NCBI RefSeq assembly: GCF_949628215.1
Contig: NC_134282.1
Coordinates: 7,959,223 to 8,023,222 of the forward strand
DNA from: Phalacrocorax aristotelis
Taxonomy: Eukaryota; Chordata; Aves; Suliformes; Phalacrocoracidae
Direction: 5' to 3'
Length of the DNA: 64,000 nucleotides
Of the stretch, positions 11,601 to 23,220 are shown piece after piece. The notes below the pieces were generated by a model. The model was not told the DNA's origin and ran no database searches. It saw nothing but the letters and a program-made list of their open reading frames with translations. The translations under genes and the position numbers were made by a program. Position 1 is the stretch's first letter. Each line of letters begins with the position of its first letter.

Positions 11601-12746
11601 AGATGTGGTATGTTTAGCATCTGTGTGACATCTGTTAAAGCAAACACATTCTTTCTTGGAGCTCCATAAAGATTTCAGTCATCAGATCCAAAGCACCTGG
11701 ACCCAGTAAATGCATCCTGAATTGAGGGATTAACCTTTTCACGTGAGAATGTGGGTATTGCAGTTACATCTTCCCTCACAGAGAATCTTCCTTGTGATTT
11801 CATGACTTAGTTAACAGAATAACAGCTACTCTGAAAATTCCCTGTGCAGCAGTTGAGATTTTTTTCCCATCCCATCTTTGACAATCGTAATTCTCCAGCA
11901 GTGAAACTGAACTTCACAATTACATTTTTGCCCAGTTTTTTGATGTGTTTTTATAGTCATCAAATGTACCATGATCCATTCTTTTTGTCAAGCATTTTTG
12001 GAAAGAAAGACAACTGCTGTACCCCACTGTACCATGGGTATTGTACTATATCTCTTGTCTGAGGTTTCAGTGAAATAGAATAGAGCCAGAAGATGACGAT
12101 TCTCTACAGCTGGAGAAATGCCAAGGTAAAGCGAAAACATTTATTGATGTGGAAGACTAATTTCAAGCAGAAATCTGATTTCTGTTGTATCAGATAATGA
12201 GTGTTATATGCTATCAGTTTACTTGGTGGGCTTCAGGTGCAGTCAAATGACATCACTGCCTGTATTATTGGTAAAAGGCTATATTCTCAGTAATAGGACA
12301 CAGGTGTCATTACATTTAAATTAGATGCAAGGTGATCCAAGTTATTTTCGTGTTTTAATGGTTTTTTGCCAGACACAATGAGTTGTATAAGTATTTGTTA
12401 GAATTAATCAAGCTTGTTTTATTTTAAAGGTGGAAAGCTGAGTTTGTTAGAGCTCAGCTGTGCCTTCATACATTCCATTAGTATAAGTTATCACTTATAC
12501 ATGAAGACTAAATAATGATTGATATGGTCACTTTGTAATTGTAACTTCAAATTGTCCTGTTAGTGACTATCTTTTTGACCTCTTTATATGATGTTAATTG
12601 ACCTCTGTGTACTCACTTTTCTGTTCTTACAGCTGGAAGTTGATTGGAATAAAATCAAAGCCAAAATAGAGATGGAAATTGCTAAAGAAAGAGAACGAGC
12701 AGCAACCAGTCCCGCAGTAAGAGCTAGTGTAACTGTACAGCAATAA
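2565..12746 (+). CDS. IFT80: IFT80, intraflagellar transport protein 80, 3' part (C-terminal ~340 residues)
   Basis: IFT80 is a WD-repeat subunit of the IFT-B complex that moves cargo along the ciliary axoneme. Eight coding exons are seen: 2565-2629, 3418-3553, 4226-4373, 5175-5346, 8192-8281, 8379-8551, 9695-9818 and 12633-12746. All have AG/GT junctions and matching phases, giving 1022 nt, about 339 residues plus a TAA stop. The first exons carry the end of the second beta-propeller ([38 protein letters not shown]). Later exons carry the helical C-terminal part ([30 protein letters not shown]-type segment). The human protein is about 777 residues, so the first half lies upstream of this window. 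The last residues ([17 protein letters not shown]) differ from the Ser-rich human end, as expected for a disordered tail. Confidence 0.95.
3418..3553 (+). CDS. IFT80: IFT80 exon
   Basis: Acceptor TTTTCAG, donor ATCG|GTAAGA. It encodes [18 protein letters not shown] and continues through [17 protein letters not shown], a strongly conserved propeller segment. Confidence 0.95.
4226..4373 (+). CDS. IFT80: IFT80 exon
   Basis: Acceptor AAATTCAG, donor CAAG|GTAATA. It encodes [20 protein letters not shown] and [20 protein letters not shown], among the most conserved stretches of IFT80. Confidence 0.95.
5175..5346 (+). CDS. IFT80: IFT80 exon
   Basis: Acceptor CTACCCAG, donor GTCAAG|GTAAAT. It encodes [20 protein letters not shown] and ends [15 protein letters not shown], the transition from the propeller to the helical repeats. 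It ends in phase 0, which matters for the possible microexon that follows. Confidence 0.95.
5785..5802 (+). CDS. IFT80: Possible 18-nt in-frame IFT80 microexon (ATATDE)
   Basis: GCAACAGCAACAGATGAG is flanked by a long T-rich tract with TATTTAG and by a perfect donor GTGAGT. It has phase 0 on both sides, so inclusion would add six residues between FVK and DQTMW. The protein as I remember it from human runs directly from VK into EQTMW, so this would be an optional or lineage-specific insert, or a chance pair of sites. Confidence 0.3.
6563..6628. repeat. Imperfect hairpin, 26-bp arms, 14-nt loop
   Basis: Arm 6563-6588 pairs with arm 6603-6628 at 24 of 26 positions (one T-T and one A-C mismatch) around a 14-base loop. 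It lies inside an IFT80 intron. It could fold as a pre-miRNA-sized hairpin or be a remnant of a small palindromic element. No function can be assigned from sequence. Confidence 0.6.
7462..7488 (+). repeat. Poly-G tract, G-quadruplex prone
   Basis: Three G runs of at least four bases separated by single T residues, on the non-template strand of an IFT80 intron. It is a low-complexity tract. Confidence 0.7.
8192..8281 (+). CDS. IFT80: IFT80 exon
   Basis: Acceptor AATTTCAG, donor GGTGAG|GTAAGA. It is exactly 90 nt and encodes [18 protein letters not shown] and [10 protein letters not shown]. Confidence 0.95.
8379..8551 (+). CDS. IFT80: IFT80 exon
   Basis: Acceptor CATTAACAG, donor GATAG|GTAGTA. 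It encodes [20 protein letters not shown] and ends [12 protein letters not shown]. The segment is helical and TPR-like. Confidence 0.95.
9695..9818 (+). CDS. IFT80: IFT80 exon
   Basis: Acceptor TATTCCAG, donor GAAGGT|GTAAGT. It encodes [20 protein letters not shown] and [14 protein letters not shown]. Confidence 0.95.
9819..12632 (+). other. Last IFT80 intron
   Basis: About 2.8 kb of AT-rich intron. I see no coding exon or transposon. A 19-bp near-perfect palindrome (ACCTTGTCA A TGACAAGGT) sits at 10989-11007. Confidence 0.6.
12633..12746 (+). CDS. IFT80: IFT80 terminal coding exon with stop
   Basis: Acceptor TTCTTACAG. It encodes [20 protein letters not shown] and a short Ala/Ser/Val tail, then TAA at 12744-12746. 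The [10 protein letters not shown] segment matches the family's last helix. Confidence 0.93.
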   Translation: MEVDWNKIKAKIEMEIAKERERAATSPAVRASVTVQQ

Positions 12747-13930
12747 CTGTTCTTTTGGTCACAGTAATAAGTGCTTCTTGAATATTTTATACTTGCATAT
12801 TTTGAACAAACATATATAAAAAAACCCACAGCGAACATTTTGTGGGGAACAGGAGTGAGAATTGGTGTAGTTATTGTTGGTTGTTGGATAACAAGCAGAA
12901 TTCTTTATTTACTACAGTCTCATTTTGAGCTTCGTTTATGTTCTGATGCCCTAGCTCTAGTGAGTAGCTACACTGTACTCCATAATACCTGTATGAGTGA
13001 AAAAGGAAATTAACTGTCTTCCCGGTAGTGGCTTTTAAATTTTCATCGCCACTAAAATTATTTAACCTTGGTTGCCTCTAATTAAGTACTGATTTTCCTG
13101 TTTAAGCACCTAATTCAGTGCTTTGGTTACTTCTGCAACCTCAGAGGCCTCTGAAAAGATTCGTTTAAATTGCCTTAAATCAAATTTAACAAACTCTAAG
13201 TGATGAAAATTAAAAAAGGAGCTTGCACCTATAAAGTACAAAAGAATATTTCACTCACAGTTAGGGTAATACATATTTCTGCTAGTACGTAACGTATGTA
13301 CTAGCAAGTTCTTTAACAGATGATTTCAGATTACTTCAGCAGCTCCAGTTTGTCACTGTAGCAAACTGTTTGGCAATAAAGGGTATTTTCTGAGATAATG
13401 TAAATTGTTTAAAATACTATGGAATGTGCTTTGAATCTTGTTTGAAGTAACAGACAGCATTGTTGGTTGCTTTTGTAGCATCTAACACATATAATTGACA
13501 ACAATATTGAGAGCTTCCTTAAAGTATCATATTCATTTAAAATAAGAAAGAGCTTTCCACAAATATATTGTTTTTACATTTGTGTTATTTCATCAAGATA
13601 CAGTTTTCTTTGTTTCACGTATGGAAGTGGCTGCATATGTTAGATGGTCTTTGCAGAAGCCCTTTGTGTTACAAACACGTAAGCGGGTTATTCATAACTG
13701 ACATTGTATAATTTTATCTCTCAGATGTTGCATCCATCAAAATGTTAAATACCTGTACACTGGCAAACTACTTCTGTTTTGTAAACCATTATATGACGCT
13801 TTTTTGCATTGTTCATAAATTTCTTAATAAAAACAAAGAAAGGGGTTTTTTTGAAATGTATCTAATAGATGATGCATTAGATGGTCTCCATTTATTTACC
13901 TGACTGCTAAATAAAACAACAATTTTGATG
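12747..13930 (+). other. IFT80: IFT80 3'UTR with several poly(A) signals
   Basis: Downstream of the TAA there are AATAAA hexamers at 13375-13380, 13826-13831 and 13910-13915, which would give 3'UTRs of about 0.65 to 1.2 kb. A 9-bp stem (TGCTAGTAC / GTACTAGCA) lies at 13280-13306. Which signal is used cannot be seen from sequence. Confidence 0.6.
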
Positions 13931-16900
13931 TAGCTCATTTGAAGCTCCTCAGTATTCTGGTATACTGACATGTGGCAAAGAGAACACCTTCACCTTCCAT
14001 TGACTTGAAGAAAGCACTTACTAGTTCCAGAATTGAGCCCAAAATATCACTAATGGCAAGTGTTTAATGTGAAATTTATGAAGGCTGGCTCAGATTTGTA
14101 ATGCAGCGTAAGCAATTATTGAAGACCAGTCCAGTGGTGATACGAAGTTCAGGGTCTCAGCTCAGTCCTGCTCTTTTATTCTTGGGCCAGTTAGAAGTAC
14201 AGCAGAGGCAGCAAATTCACTCAGCTTGTTAAGAATGCGTGGTGCAACAACTGACCACTGCAAAGATGAGATAAAACAATGGAATGGACGCCACGCTTGT
14301 AAAGGTACCGTCACAGGCTGCCCTTCAGGGTGGTGTCGGTGTCATTCACAGAGAGTGGTACCGCAATACTTCAAGCTGGATCTCCAGGTCTGGGTATTAA
14401 TGAGAAGTGTTATATTTGTAAGTGATGGGAAAGGTTGTTTAGTTCCTACAAAGACCTTAAGGTATTTATCACTGATCAGACCTATTTTTTTCTCATGCAC
14501 ATCTGGTCCTGAGCTACGTGCTGTCCTGAGCACGTTTGTGTTAAATAGAATAGTTTCTCCGGGGGTTTTAAAGTTCTGCATTGCATTTGTCTGTACCTGT
14601 TTTCAGTCATTTTCAGTAATTCATGTAATGACATCTATTAAGTAAAAAGAAATACCAGAAAGATACAGATGTTTCAGGTATGTTTATAAGAAGCTGCAAC
14701 AAACCTTGCGTATCCGCTTCAATGGGCTGTTCCTGATGTATTTAGATAAGATTTGCATATTAGCAGGTGCGAAGAAAGATCAAAAGTACTTTCACCCTAC
14801 TTGTGTTTGTGTCTTATTACCTCCTTGTCCAAACCCTGACTTAAAACCTTCCAGAGCTGTAAATGAAATAGCTGATCAGTTACTGGTTGCATTATTGTCT
14901 AGTGCAACAATACCGATTCTTCAATGATGTAAGAATACCTATTTTTAAAATAGTGCCTTATTTAGTTATTGACTATCTAATTTAAAACACCATAAACCTA
15001 TTTAAGAAGTAGGGATTAACAGGATTGAAATTTTATTCTTGTTGCTGTTATAACAGATCTGTTACTCAAATGTGACCCCGCTTTTGCCGTAGCAGGACGG
15101 GTGTTGTAGTTCATGTGCTTCATTTGACCTTGACCACAGAAGATTCTCTCTGGTTGTAAGAAGGGAGATCCAAATGGACATGTGAAAAATGTCTCTCTGA
15201 GGTAAAAGTAAAAGCTAAGGCAAGTGTTTAAAAGCCATAATTGAATTAGGAAAGCAATATACTGAAAAAATGTTGTGTACGTTAGGTAGCACTTCTGCCT
15301 TTTAAACTTTCAAATATTACAAACATTGTACCTGCCTCTCCTTGCACGTGGGCTTGGAAATGATGTAAAAGTACACAGAGGTTTTTTTCCCCATTCTAGC
15401 AACGTAAACTGGGACAAACCTAAATAATCTCTTAATGTAAAGTCAGTACTCTGTCCTGCATGAGAGGACAACCATTTTCACATCCCAGTCGTCATGCATT
15501 GTCCGCCATCTGTTCGGTGATGGACAGAGGCTGCAGTCTGTTCCCAGGGGACAGTTTTCTGTTCATGGTACACAGCAGCCACCATGTTTCTAAGGGAACT
15601 TACTGATGGGGCCAGTGGCGGTTGCAATGAAGAGCAGCGAAAAGGGTGTTTTAGGAACATCCTCTTGGATCTGACAAAAACATCTGGAAGTACTGCTTTA
15701 ATCTTGCTTTACAGCACATTTTAACTATCATTTTGGATGCAATTATACCAGGCAATGCACATGGTTAAAGAACATCCTTAATTTTTACCTCTAGCTTAAT
15801 TTTTTTTATGGTTTGCATATTTTTAATAGTTCAGAGGAAAAAGGAAACATATTTTTTCTGTTCTGATGTCCAAGGCAGGCTTTGAGATCAATATTTGACT
15901 GTCAGATTTTATCCTTTGGAACTGGAACAGGATGAAGCTTTGGAGCATCCGACATGAAAACTTAACTTCACAGTTTACGTTGAGCCATTTCCTGTGGGAA
16001 AACAAATGTTCATCTCTAAAAGATTCTGTGCATGAGCTAAGTGTGGGTGTATCAGATTTGTACGAGAGGCCAGAAGCCGTGTCGTAGAAGCATCTTTGTC
16101 TGAGGCAGATGAGAGGTAATGGCAGGTAAGAGGTGGTGTTCGACTGTGTCTGGGAGTTATGAACTCTGGGCTTCAGCTCCGGTTGTGGCTTCGTTGTGGC
16201 CTCTCTGCCTCGCTTTTTCCATCCGCAGATGGGAGTCATGTATTTAGTGATGTTGCACAGCTGGTTCTTGGATCCTAAGGAGTTAATGTACATAATGCGG
16301 TCAGACAGCGGAAAGGCTGGTGAATTATAACTTTAAAGGTTTTCAAACCCCAAACCAATAAACATTAATAAATGTCATGGCACTTGATGAAGATGGCCGG
16401 TATTGTTATTCCCTTATTGACAGATGAAGTCACTTGCCCGTGGTCATCCAGCAGGCCCGCACAAGCTGGCAATAGGAACAAGCCGCCTCTTCGGCTGAGC
16501 CCCACCGGCTGATCCGGACAGCTGCAAGGAGACATCCTTATCCCTGCTAGAAGGTGGGAGTGCTGGTGAAGGCTATTGAAATGCCAAGGAATCTGTTCAC
16601 AAAGCAGACTCCAAGATTTAGCTGCGCAGCTGTCATTGAATTTAACAGAAACCGCCCAGATAGAATCTGACGGAGGTTTCACAGCCAGGAGTCCCGTGAG
16701 ATCTGTGCGAGTGGTTAGCACAGCTGGGGAGGAAGCTTCCGGGGTCTGCCTTCAGTGGCGGTGGGATTTCATCCAAACCTATCGACCTGCGTTCCGTTAA
16801 AAGGTAAAATTCACTGCTGAAGATAACAAAAAGTGTCCTGCAATCCTCTGAGACTTAGTCTTTTCTATTTCTTCAGAAAATACAAAGATTCTATTGAATA

Positions 16901-19900
16901 GTGAATGGAAATACTGATAGTAAAGGAAGGGGAAAAAAGAAGCACTATGCATTGAATTATGATGTGTTGGTACTTCTGATTCTGAAAGGAGCAAAATAGG
17001 AACCAAGAAGTTGGTGTTACACTGACAGAGTGAGCCTTAGAACTGGGAAATGCCTCAAAGCTGTGAAATACACTGCTTTTCAAGCAGTAAAGCAATTTGA
17101 GAGCTGTATCACGCTGGCCTGGTGCCAGACTTGACATGGTTTTTCGGGCATATGTGGCAAATCTGCCTGAAAAGTAATGTAAGCCCAGTGTGTTTGGTTT
17201 GGGCCCCTTGACTGAAATGATAAATTCCTTTACAGTTTAACTTTTAAGAAAAAAATTAACTGGGAATTTTCATCATTTATGAAATAGAAGTAATCATTTT
17301 GGCAAGATATTAATCTCATATTTTGCCAGAATGAAGCTCTTCCTGCAGCTACAAGCTTTTGAGGCCTACAGGATTAATCAGTCAGCTTAACCATGATATA
17401 AGCAACTCTCAAAAATTATGTTAAAGATCCTCCCACATGATCTGTGCTGTCTTTAGGGCTAAAAAGAGCTATTGAAGACTTAACACTCATCGGCAAGTGA
17501 CTGGTACCTGCTGCTTCTTTTCCTACATTAAACCTTTAATAAAATGTTGAGGTATGGAAAAATGGAAAAATTGCTTGGAAATGGAAGTCATCTGCCTGGT
17601 GATGGAGCTACCCTCAGCCTAGTAAGAAGAAAAGCATGCGTGTGATGATGGAGAATGCTGACACCGCTTCCTAAAAATGTAAATAAACTAGGAGACATCT
17701 TCTTTTTGAGCTTTCACTAAGTGATTGGAGCATGCAAGCCTCAGACAAATAAACCGTTGCAAATGATTAGTCTTCCAGGAATTATGTTTTTTTGGGTAGA
17801 CACGTCTGCAGTGAATGGTCAGTGAAGAACTTGGTTGTTCATCAGTTTTTCCAAAGCTCTTATGACTCATCCTACTTTCGTTCCAGATGTTAATTAATGG
17901 TTTTCCATTTAAATTACCCAATCTGCATATTCATTCCTGTTCATAAGAGAATGTGTAAAGTTCTGTGGAAGTGCAAAATAGATACATGGCATGATTTTAC
18001 TCTTTTGATTATTGGCTGGTTTATAATGATGACTATGGGGATTAGGTCAGCCAGTTGCACTTGTACCTTGCTTGTCCATAGAAATAAGAATTCACAATAA
18101 AAAACCCAAGGCCAACTGTCATTTAGTAACAACAGGAGAGTATAAACTCTGTTTTATTCTGTAAATTAATATCAATAAAATAAATTAAAAAGAAGAATCT
18201 AGGGTCGATTATGATGTATCTAGAAACAAAGGCAAGGTAGAAAATACTTTGGAAAGAGTGATAACAACCATGGAAGGCATAAATGGAGAAATTAGGCACT
18301 AATGGCTGGTAAATCCCTGACTGCAGTGGCCAAGACCTGGCAAAGGCGTGTGCGTGTGCTGCCCTTCATGGGCTGTGGATAATTCTGCTGGACTCACAGG
18401 GGTAACTCATTGTGCGGAGGAGACTAAATCTTTCCCTCCAGTTTTCCTGCTCTTTTCCTTTGGATTGTAAGCTTGTAGCATTCTGGATTCTGAAATTTCT
18501 GAGCTGGTACCAACCCTGCAGCTGACTGCACACAGTTGCACAACAAGAGCTGCGAGTGTGTCTGCAGGACCAGGTTTCCACTCAGTTTGCTTAGAAAACC
18601 TAATGCTGAGGGTATGTAGATGGTGAAAATCAGTGCAGAAACAGATGTGAAGTTCTGCCTGGTGAGCACAAGAGAGCCCAAGCAGGACTTAGCTGTTTGC
18701 TGCTGCTTTAAAAAGGGACAAATTTCATTTACATTACAGCATGCTGTCCTGGGAAGCCGACTAGGCTCTTTAAAGTTGTATTGTTTTCAGTTGCCTTATT
18801 CACTTCAGAATAGTCAAAGCTATAAATAACCAACAGTGGAAAAGCTAGAAGCTTTCTAGAACAAATGCAATTCTTTATGATATCACCTAGAAATGGGGCG
18901 AGAATTGGGGGAGAAAATGCAAATCATTGGTTTTTATATTTCAGGATTGGTATAAAACATAGATTTTGAGACTTCCATATCTTTATTTTTGTGAGAGCAG
19001 AGATAGCCCATGTCACATTTATTCAGCAGCTCCAAAATCAGCTGACATGGCTCCATAAATACAGTTGTGTTATAACTGTTGATCTGAATATATGTATAGA
19101 TGATTTGAATTGCAATGGCTATAGCATTACTTGTGGTTTTATTCAATCAGCGGAACATGCAGATGATTGTGCCCTGAGAGAGCAAAACAATTATCTATTC
19201 AGCGGTTATCACAATTGTCTGGCTGTCGTCTTCTCCTCGGATCATCTCTTTGCCTTCCCATAAAATCTGACATACTAAAGCACTCTCTGCACTAATATTT
19301 TATTCTGTAGGGTATGGGGAAAAGTTGAAGAGAAGAAAAGGTTTTGTGAGTTGATTGTATGTAAGAATCTATATTTCCAAAGTATATTTTTATTGATCCA
19401 ATTCAGTCAAATGTTGCCTTACGCTGTAACATTTCAAATACTGAAATGCAAACTTTTAATTCAGGTACCTTCACCCTACTGTAAATGTTTCTAATGAGAA
19501 CTAAGTGCTTCATAGAAAATACGATGGTCTGATATCTTCAGGGAAATAGAGGGATGTGTTCTTTCTCTGCACAGAGCCAGGAAATATGCCTGGAACAATT
19601 AGATGAAATGGATGTACAAAGAATACCATGTTTAATTACTTCTGTGTCCTTCTTGAAGGGACTCCAAGAGTTTTTTTCTTTATGTAAAGAAATAACTATA
19701 GTAATTGGGATCCTGCAGTTTGGAAATATTCTAATCTCTATTCTAAATAAGTATTCAGGGTTTTTTTGAGATTGAACAGATATGCCTTCAAAAAAGGTAA
19801 AAGAGAGGGATTCTATCTGCATCTCCATGCACTGTAAAAGATCCCCGGTTCCACCCCAGGTACTAACTTCAACCTAGAAAAAAAAAAAGATGTGTTATGA

Positions 19901-22300
19901 GGTCTTTGGGCACAAACCTGTTCCCATCATGGGCACGCAGCTTTGCCCTTCCTCTGGGTGACTCCAGCCTCAGGGGAAAGCTCAGGTGAAGCTTGAGGTA
20001 ATCATATATGGAGCAGTGATCAATTAGTAGTTTAGGACTAAGTTAGATACTCCCAGCTGGTGCAGCTGCCACATCAGTGAGGATGGAGGTGACTTCTGCA
20101 TGTCGGTGGTGGTGATTTGCCTTGTTGATGCTAGTGAAAAGCATCCAGCACCTTGGCAGGACACTTTCTGCACTCAGACACCAGCATAGGCCATTCAAAC
20201 CTCTCCATGAAATTGCTTCAAGCTTGGCCTTGAGTAATTTAATATAGAGGGAAGTCTCGCTCAGCCTTTGGTGTCCAGTCACTTGGGCACAACCGCAGAG
20301 ACTGATGTGCTGTAGGTCACCGATGATTATGCTTAATTTTTTTCTCTAAGAAATTCTTTATTAACAACTGGACTTCTCAGCAACTGTGTTAGCCTTCTCC
20401 CTGTATGGATGCAGCACCAAACTGGGCCGTATTTTAAACATAATATTTTCTTTGTAAGGGTATTCTGGCAAGGAAAAATGAGGTTGAGGAAAAGCTATTG
20501 ATTTATCTATTCAAAGTTAAGTTTCAGTCCTGAAAGTTGCTTTCTTAGGTGAATCTGCCCAGAGTATAGTCTGGCAGTGGATGTCCCACAGAAAATGCAC
20601 ATTTCTTCCAAGCTTTCCTTGTTCAGACCTGTTAAGCGTTGAACTCTCAGAGGTGAGCCATGGAGAGGTGGTCTCTCACAGCCCATGGGTCTTCCTTGTC
20701 CCTTCTGTGTGTAAATGAGCCTTCCGCTCTCCCTGGTCCCTGCACAAACACTCGCTTCTCGCTGGGGAAAGGAGGGAGGGCAGCTTTGCCCAAGGAGGGC
20801 AAATACAAAATACAGTAATAATGTAATATTAAAGGAGAAGGCTAAAAAATGCACTCTTGTTTCTTATTGGGAGGGTCATTTAAAAAGTTATATTAGTTGA
20901 TGTTAGCACTTGGACTGCACAAATTAATTACTACGTTAAACTATGGGTAAGAAAAATGTTTATCTTTTAGAAGTGATATAGTCTCCACAGGCTTTTGAAA
21001 TTTAAAATTGCATATTTTGAAATGGAATATTTTGTCTGCCTTGCTGGCACTTCCCAAAGTGATGCCTTGGATTTTGAGGTACTAAATAAATTGGGCTTAC
21101 TCAAAATAAACTGCTAGGGGCAGCGCCACCCTGCAGGGTGCCGTGGGAAGGAGCCCCAAACTTCCCCCGGAGGCGTGGGGTTGGCGACTGAGTTATACAG
21201 CATTAGGTTGAGTCCTTCACCTCTATGTTGCTATTAAGATACAGAATTACCCTGTTATGCAGCATATTGTATTCAAGGAAAGAGTCTTCCCATCAAACAC
21301 TGTTTTTTAAAAAGGTCCTGATATTGCACCCCTTGTTGCACACAAAACTGCTCGTGCCTCGGCACTGTGGATGCGGAAGGCAGGCAGTACCCAGCCACAA
21401 ATCCTGAAAAAGCTCCTTATCAATGGAGTTTGCACATAGTCTGTTGTGAGTCAGCAGTGGAAATCTGTATTTCAGTGTTTTAGCTGAAAAAGTTGAGCAA
21501 ATTCTAAAGAAATCAATCTTTCCCCTCCAATTCTGCTGTTCCTTCAGTGCTGGCACTGCGGGTACTTTGCAGGAGTGAAGGTTTTACAACTACTCCTCAC
21601 TGGGATGGAGAAACAAAAAAAGCAGGCTGGGTTCCTTAGGGTTTTCCCTGTTTGTTAGGAAGACTCAGCATTATTCCCGGTGCTGTAATCAGTCTTTGCA
21701 CCTGCACTCGTGTTAATGTAACCCAAGATCTCCAGGTGAGAAAGCATGGTTTCTCTGCATTACAACCGTATCAGGCCCTCCTCCTCCTCCTCTGGCCACC
21801 TCTGTCCCCTGCAGCATATAAAAAAGGCCTAATCTCAATTCCAGTAAAAACAGGATTGCCACTTAAACTGGATACGAGGATTTTATGCAGCATCTGGGAA
21901 CATCTTTCTGTCTTAGTATTTTTAGCTGTGATACAGAAATGTTTAGCAGCCCCAGCAAGAAATATTTCAAAATTCACATGCCTGTATCCATACCTCCATC
22001 CATATCTGATTTGATGTATATCCAAAGCCTGGGTTCTGCAGCATAAGGAACAGCTCTTTTGCACCTAAAATTATTTACTGACCTTGCTTGTGAGGGAAGG
22101 AGGGGTATCTCACACCCACTGTCATTGGGAGCCCTTTAGCTGGGACCCATAGAGCGAGGCAACTGGGTTGTTTGAGGGTTTGTGGGCAGGAGACCCGGCA
22201 GCAGTCGGCACTGAGGTCTGGTGGGGCCTGTGCTGGATTGAGCCATTGATTTCCCTTAAAGCGGATGTGACCCCAGGTCACTTCAGTGAAATAAAAAGCA
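13931..22300. other. Intergenic region, nothing recognised
   Basis: AT-rich DNA with only short open frames that look random on both strands. A perfect 14-bp palindrome CACCCTGCAGGGTG at 21128-21141 is the only local structure noted. No transposon ends were recognised. Confidence 0.5.
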
Positions 22301-22322
22301 CGGTACCAGAAGGTGCTGATAT

Positions 22323-22328
22323 TTTATT
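22323..22328 (-). promoter_or_regulatory. Candidate poly(A) signal for C3orf80
   Basis: AATAAA on the minus strand about 960 nt beyond the C3orf80 stop codon. It is the first such hexamer I noticed downstream, so it is a plausible but unproven 3' end. Confidence 0.3.
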
Positions 22329-22829
22329 AGCAAGCTTTGGAGGTGCTTCTCCTCTGTTTGCCTTGCTGACAAAGTAAGGCTATGTACAACCGTGGCATGA
22401 TGCTGAAGGGAGAGGCCTGCTTTCCTGCTTTCCTCTACGCTTGCACCTACCCCTGTCACCCGTGGGTGCGGGAGGTGAGAGGATTGCTCCGTCAGGCCAA
22501 CTTGTTGCAGCCGTGTCCGTGTAGACCCCATGTGGGGTCTCCTGCTTCTTCTGCTGACGAGCAAACCCACTGTTCCTGGCGCTCCTGAGCCCATGGCACA
22601 TGCCCAAGCGAGGGGAGCTGGGGATGCTGCACCGCACTGCAACCAGCTTTCTGTCACCCCATGAAGAGCACGTCATCGTCCTGGAGGTGATGTCCCCAGG
22701 TCAGCTTCCCCTTGGACAGTTTATCCCTCTTCTTAACCCGGGGCTCGGGGGCTGAGCAGCGGTCTCTGGCCATCACATTGCTCAGCCCACACTCCCGGGG
22801 AGGTGAGCAGGAGGTGCTCTGCAGGCTGC

Positions 22830-23220
22830 AGGTCCCTCCAGGACTGTGGTGTGTTCCTCTGGGGAGCCCTCGTCTCCTGCAAGCTGTCCTCCTGGGAACA
22901 CCAGCAGCTGCTTCCCAGGTGCAGTGGCACATCCCTCTGCGGGCCCTGGCATCCTGCAGGCCATCCCCCCAAGGAACGCTGCATGTCCCTTCTGCAGAGC
23001 CTGGTGTCGAACCCGCCGTGGACCCTGGCAGACCATCTTCCCAGGGGACAGTGTCTCCCCCGGGGGTGCACAACTTCCCTCCAGGGACCCCCAATGTGTC
23101 CCGCCCATAGACCTCCGTGTCTGGCGTCGCACCCCTCCTGGGGACTGCTGCCTGTCCCTCCGGGGACGCGCGGCATCCCGTCTCCCCGGGGCATCCCGTC
23201 TCCCCGGGGCATCCCGTCCG
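22830..23220. repeat. Degenerate GC-rich minisatellite
   Basis: Imperfect units built on a TCCC(T/C)CCGGGGAC / GCATCC core recur across this stretch. They are sharpest at 23170-23216, where GGCATCCCGTCTCCCC is repeated. It lies in the probable 3'UTR of the minus-strand C3orf80 gene and explains long open frames on both strands. Confidence 0.5.

Noticed and set aside
14226-16800. Open frames of 139, 156 and 118 codons between IFT80 and C3orf80
   Set aside because: No recognised domain, no codon bias, no clear splice or promoter context; consistent with chance.
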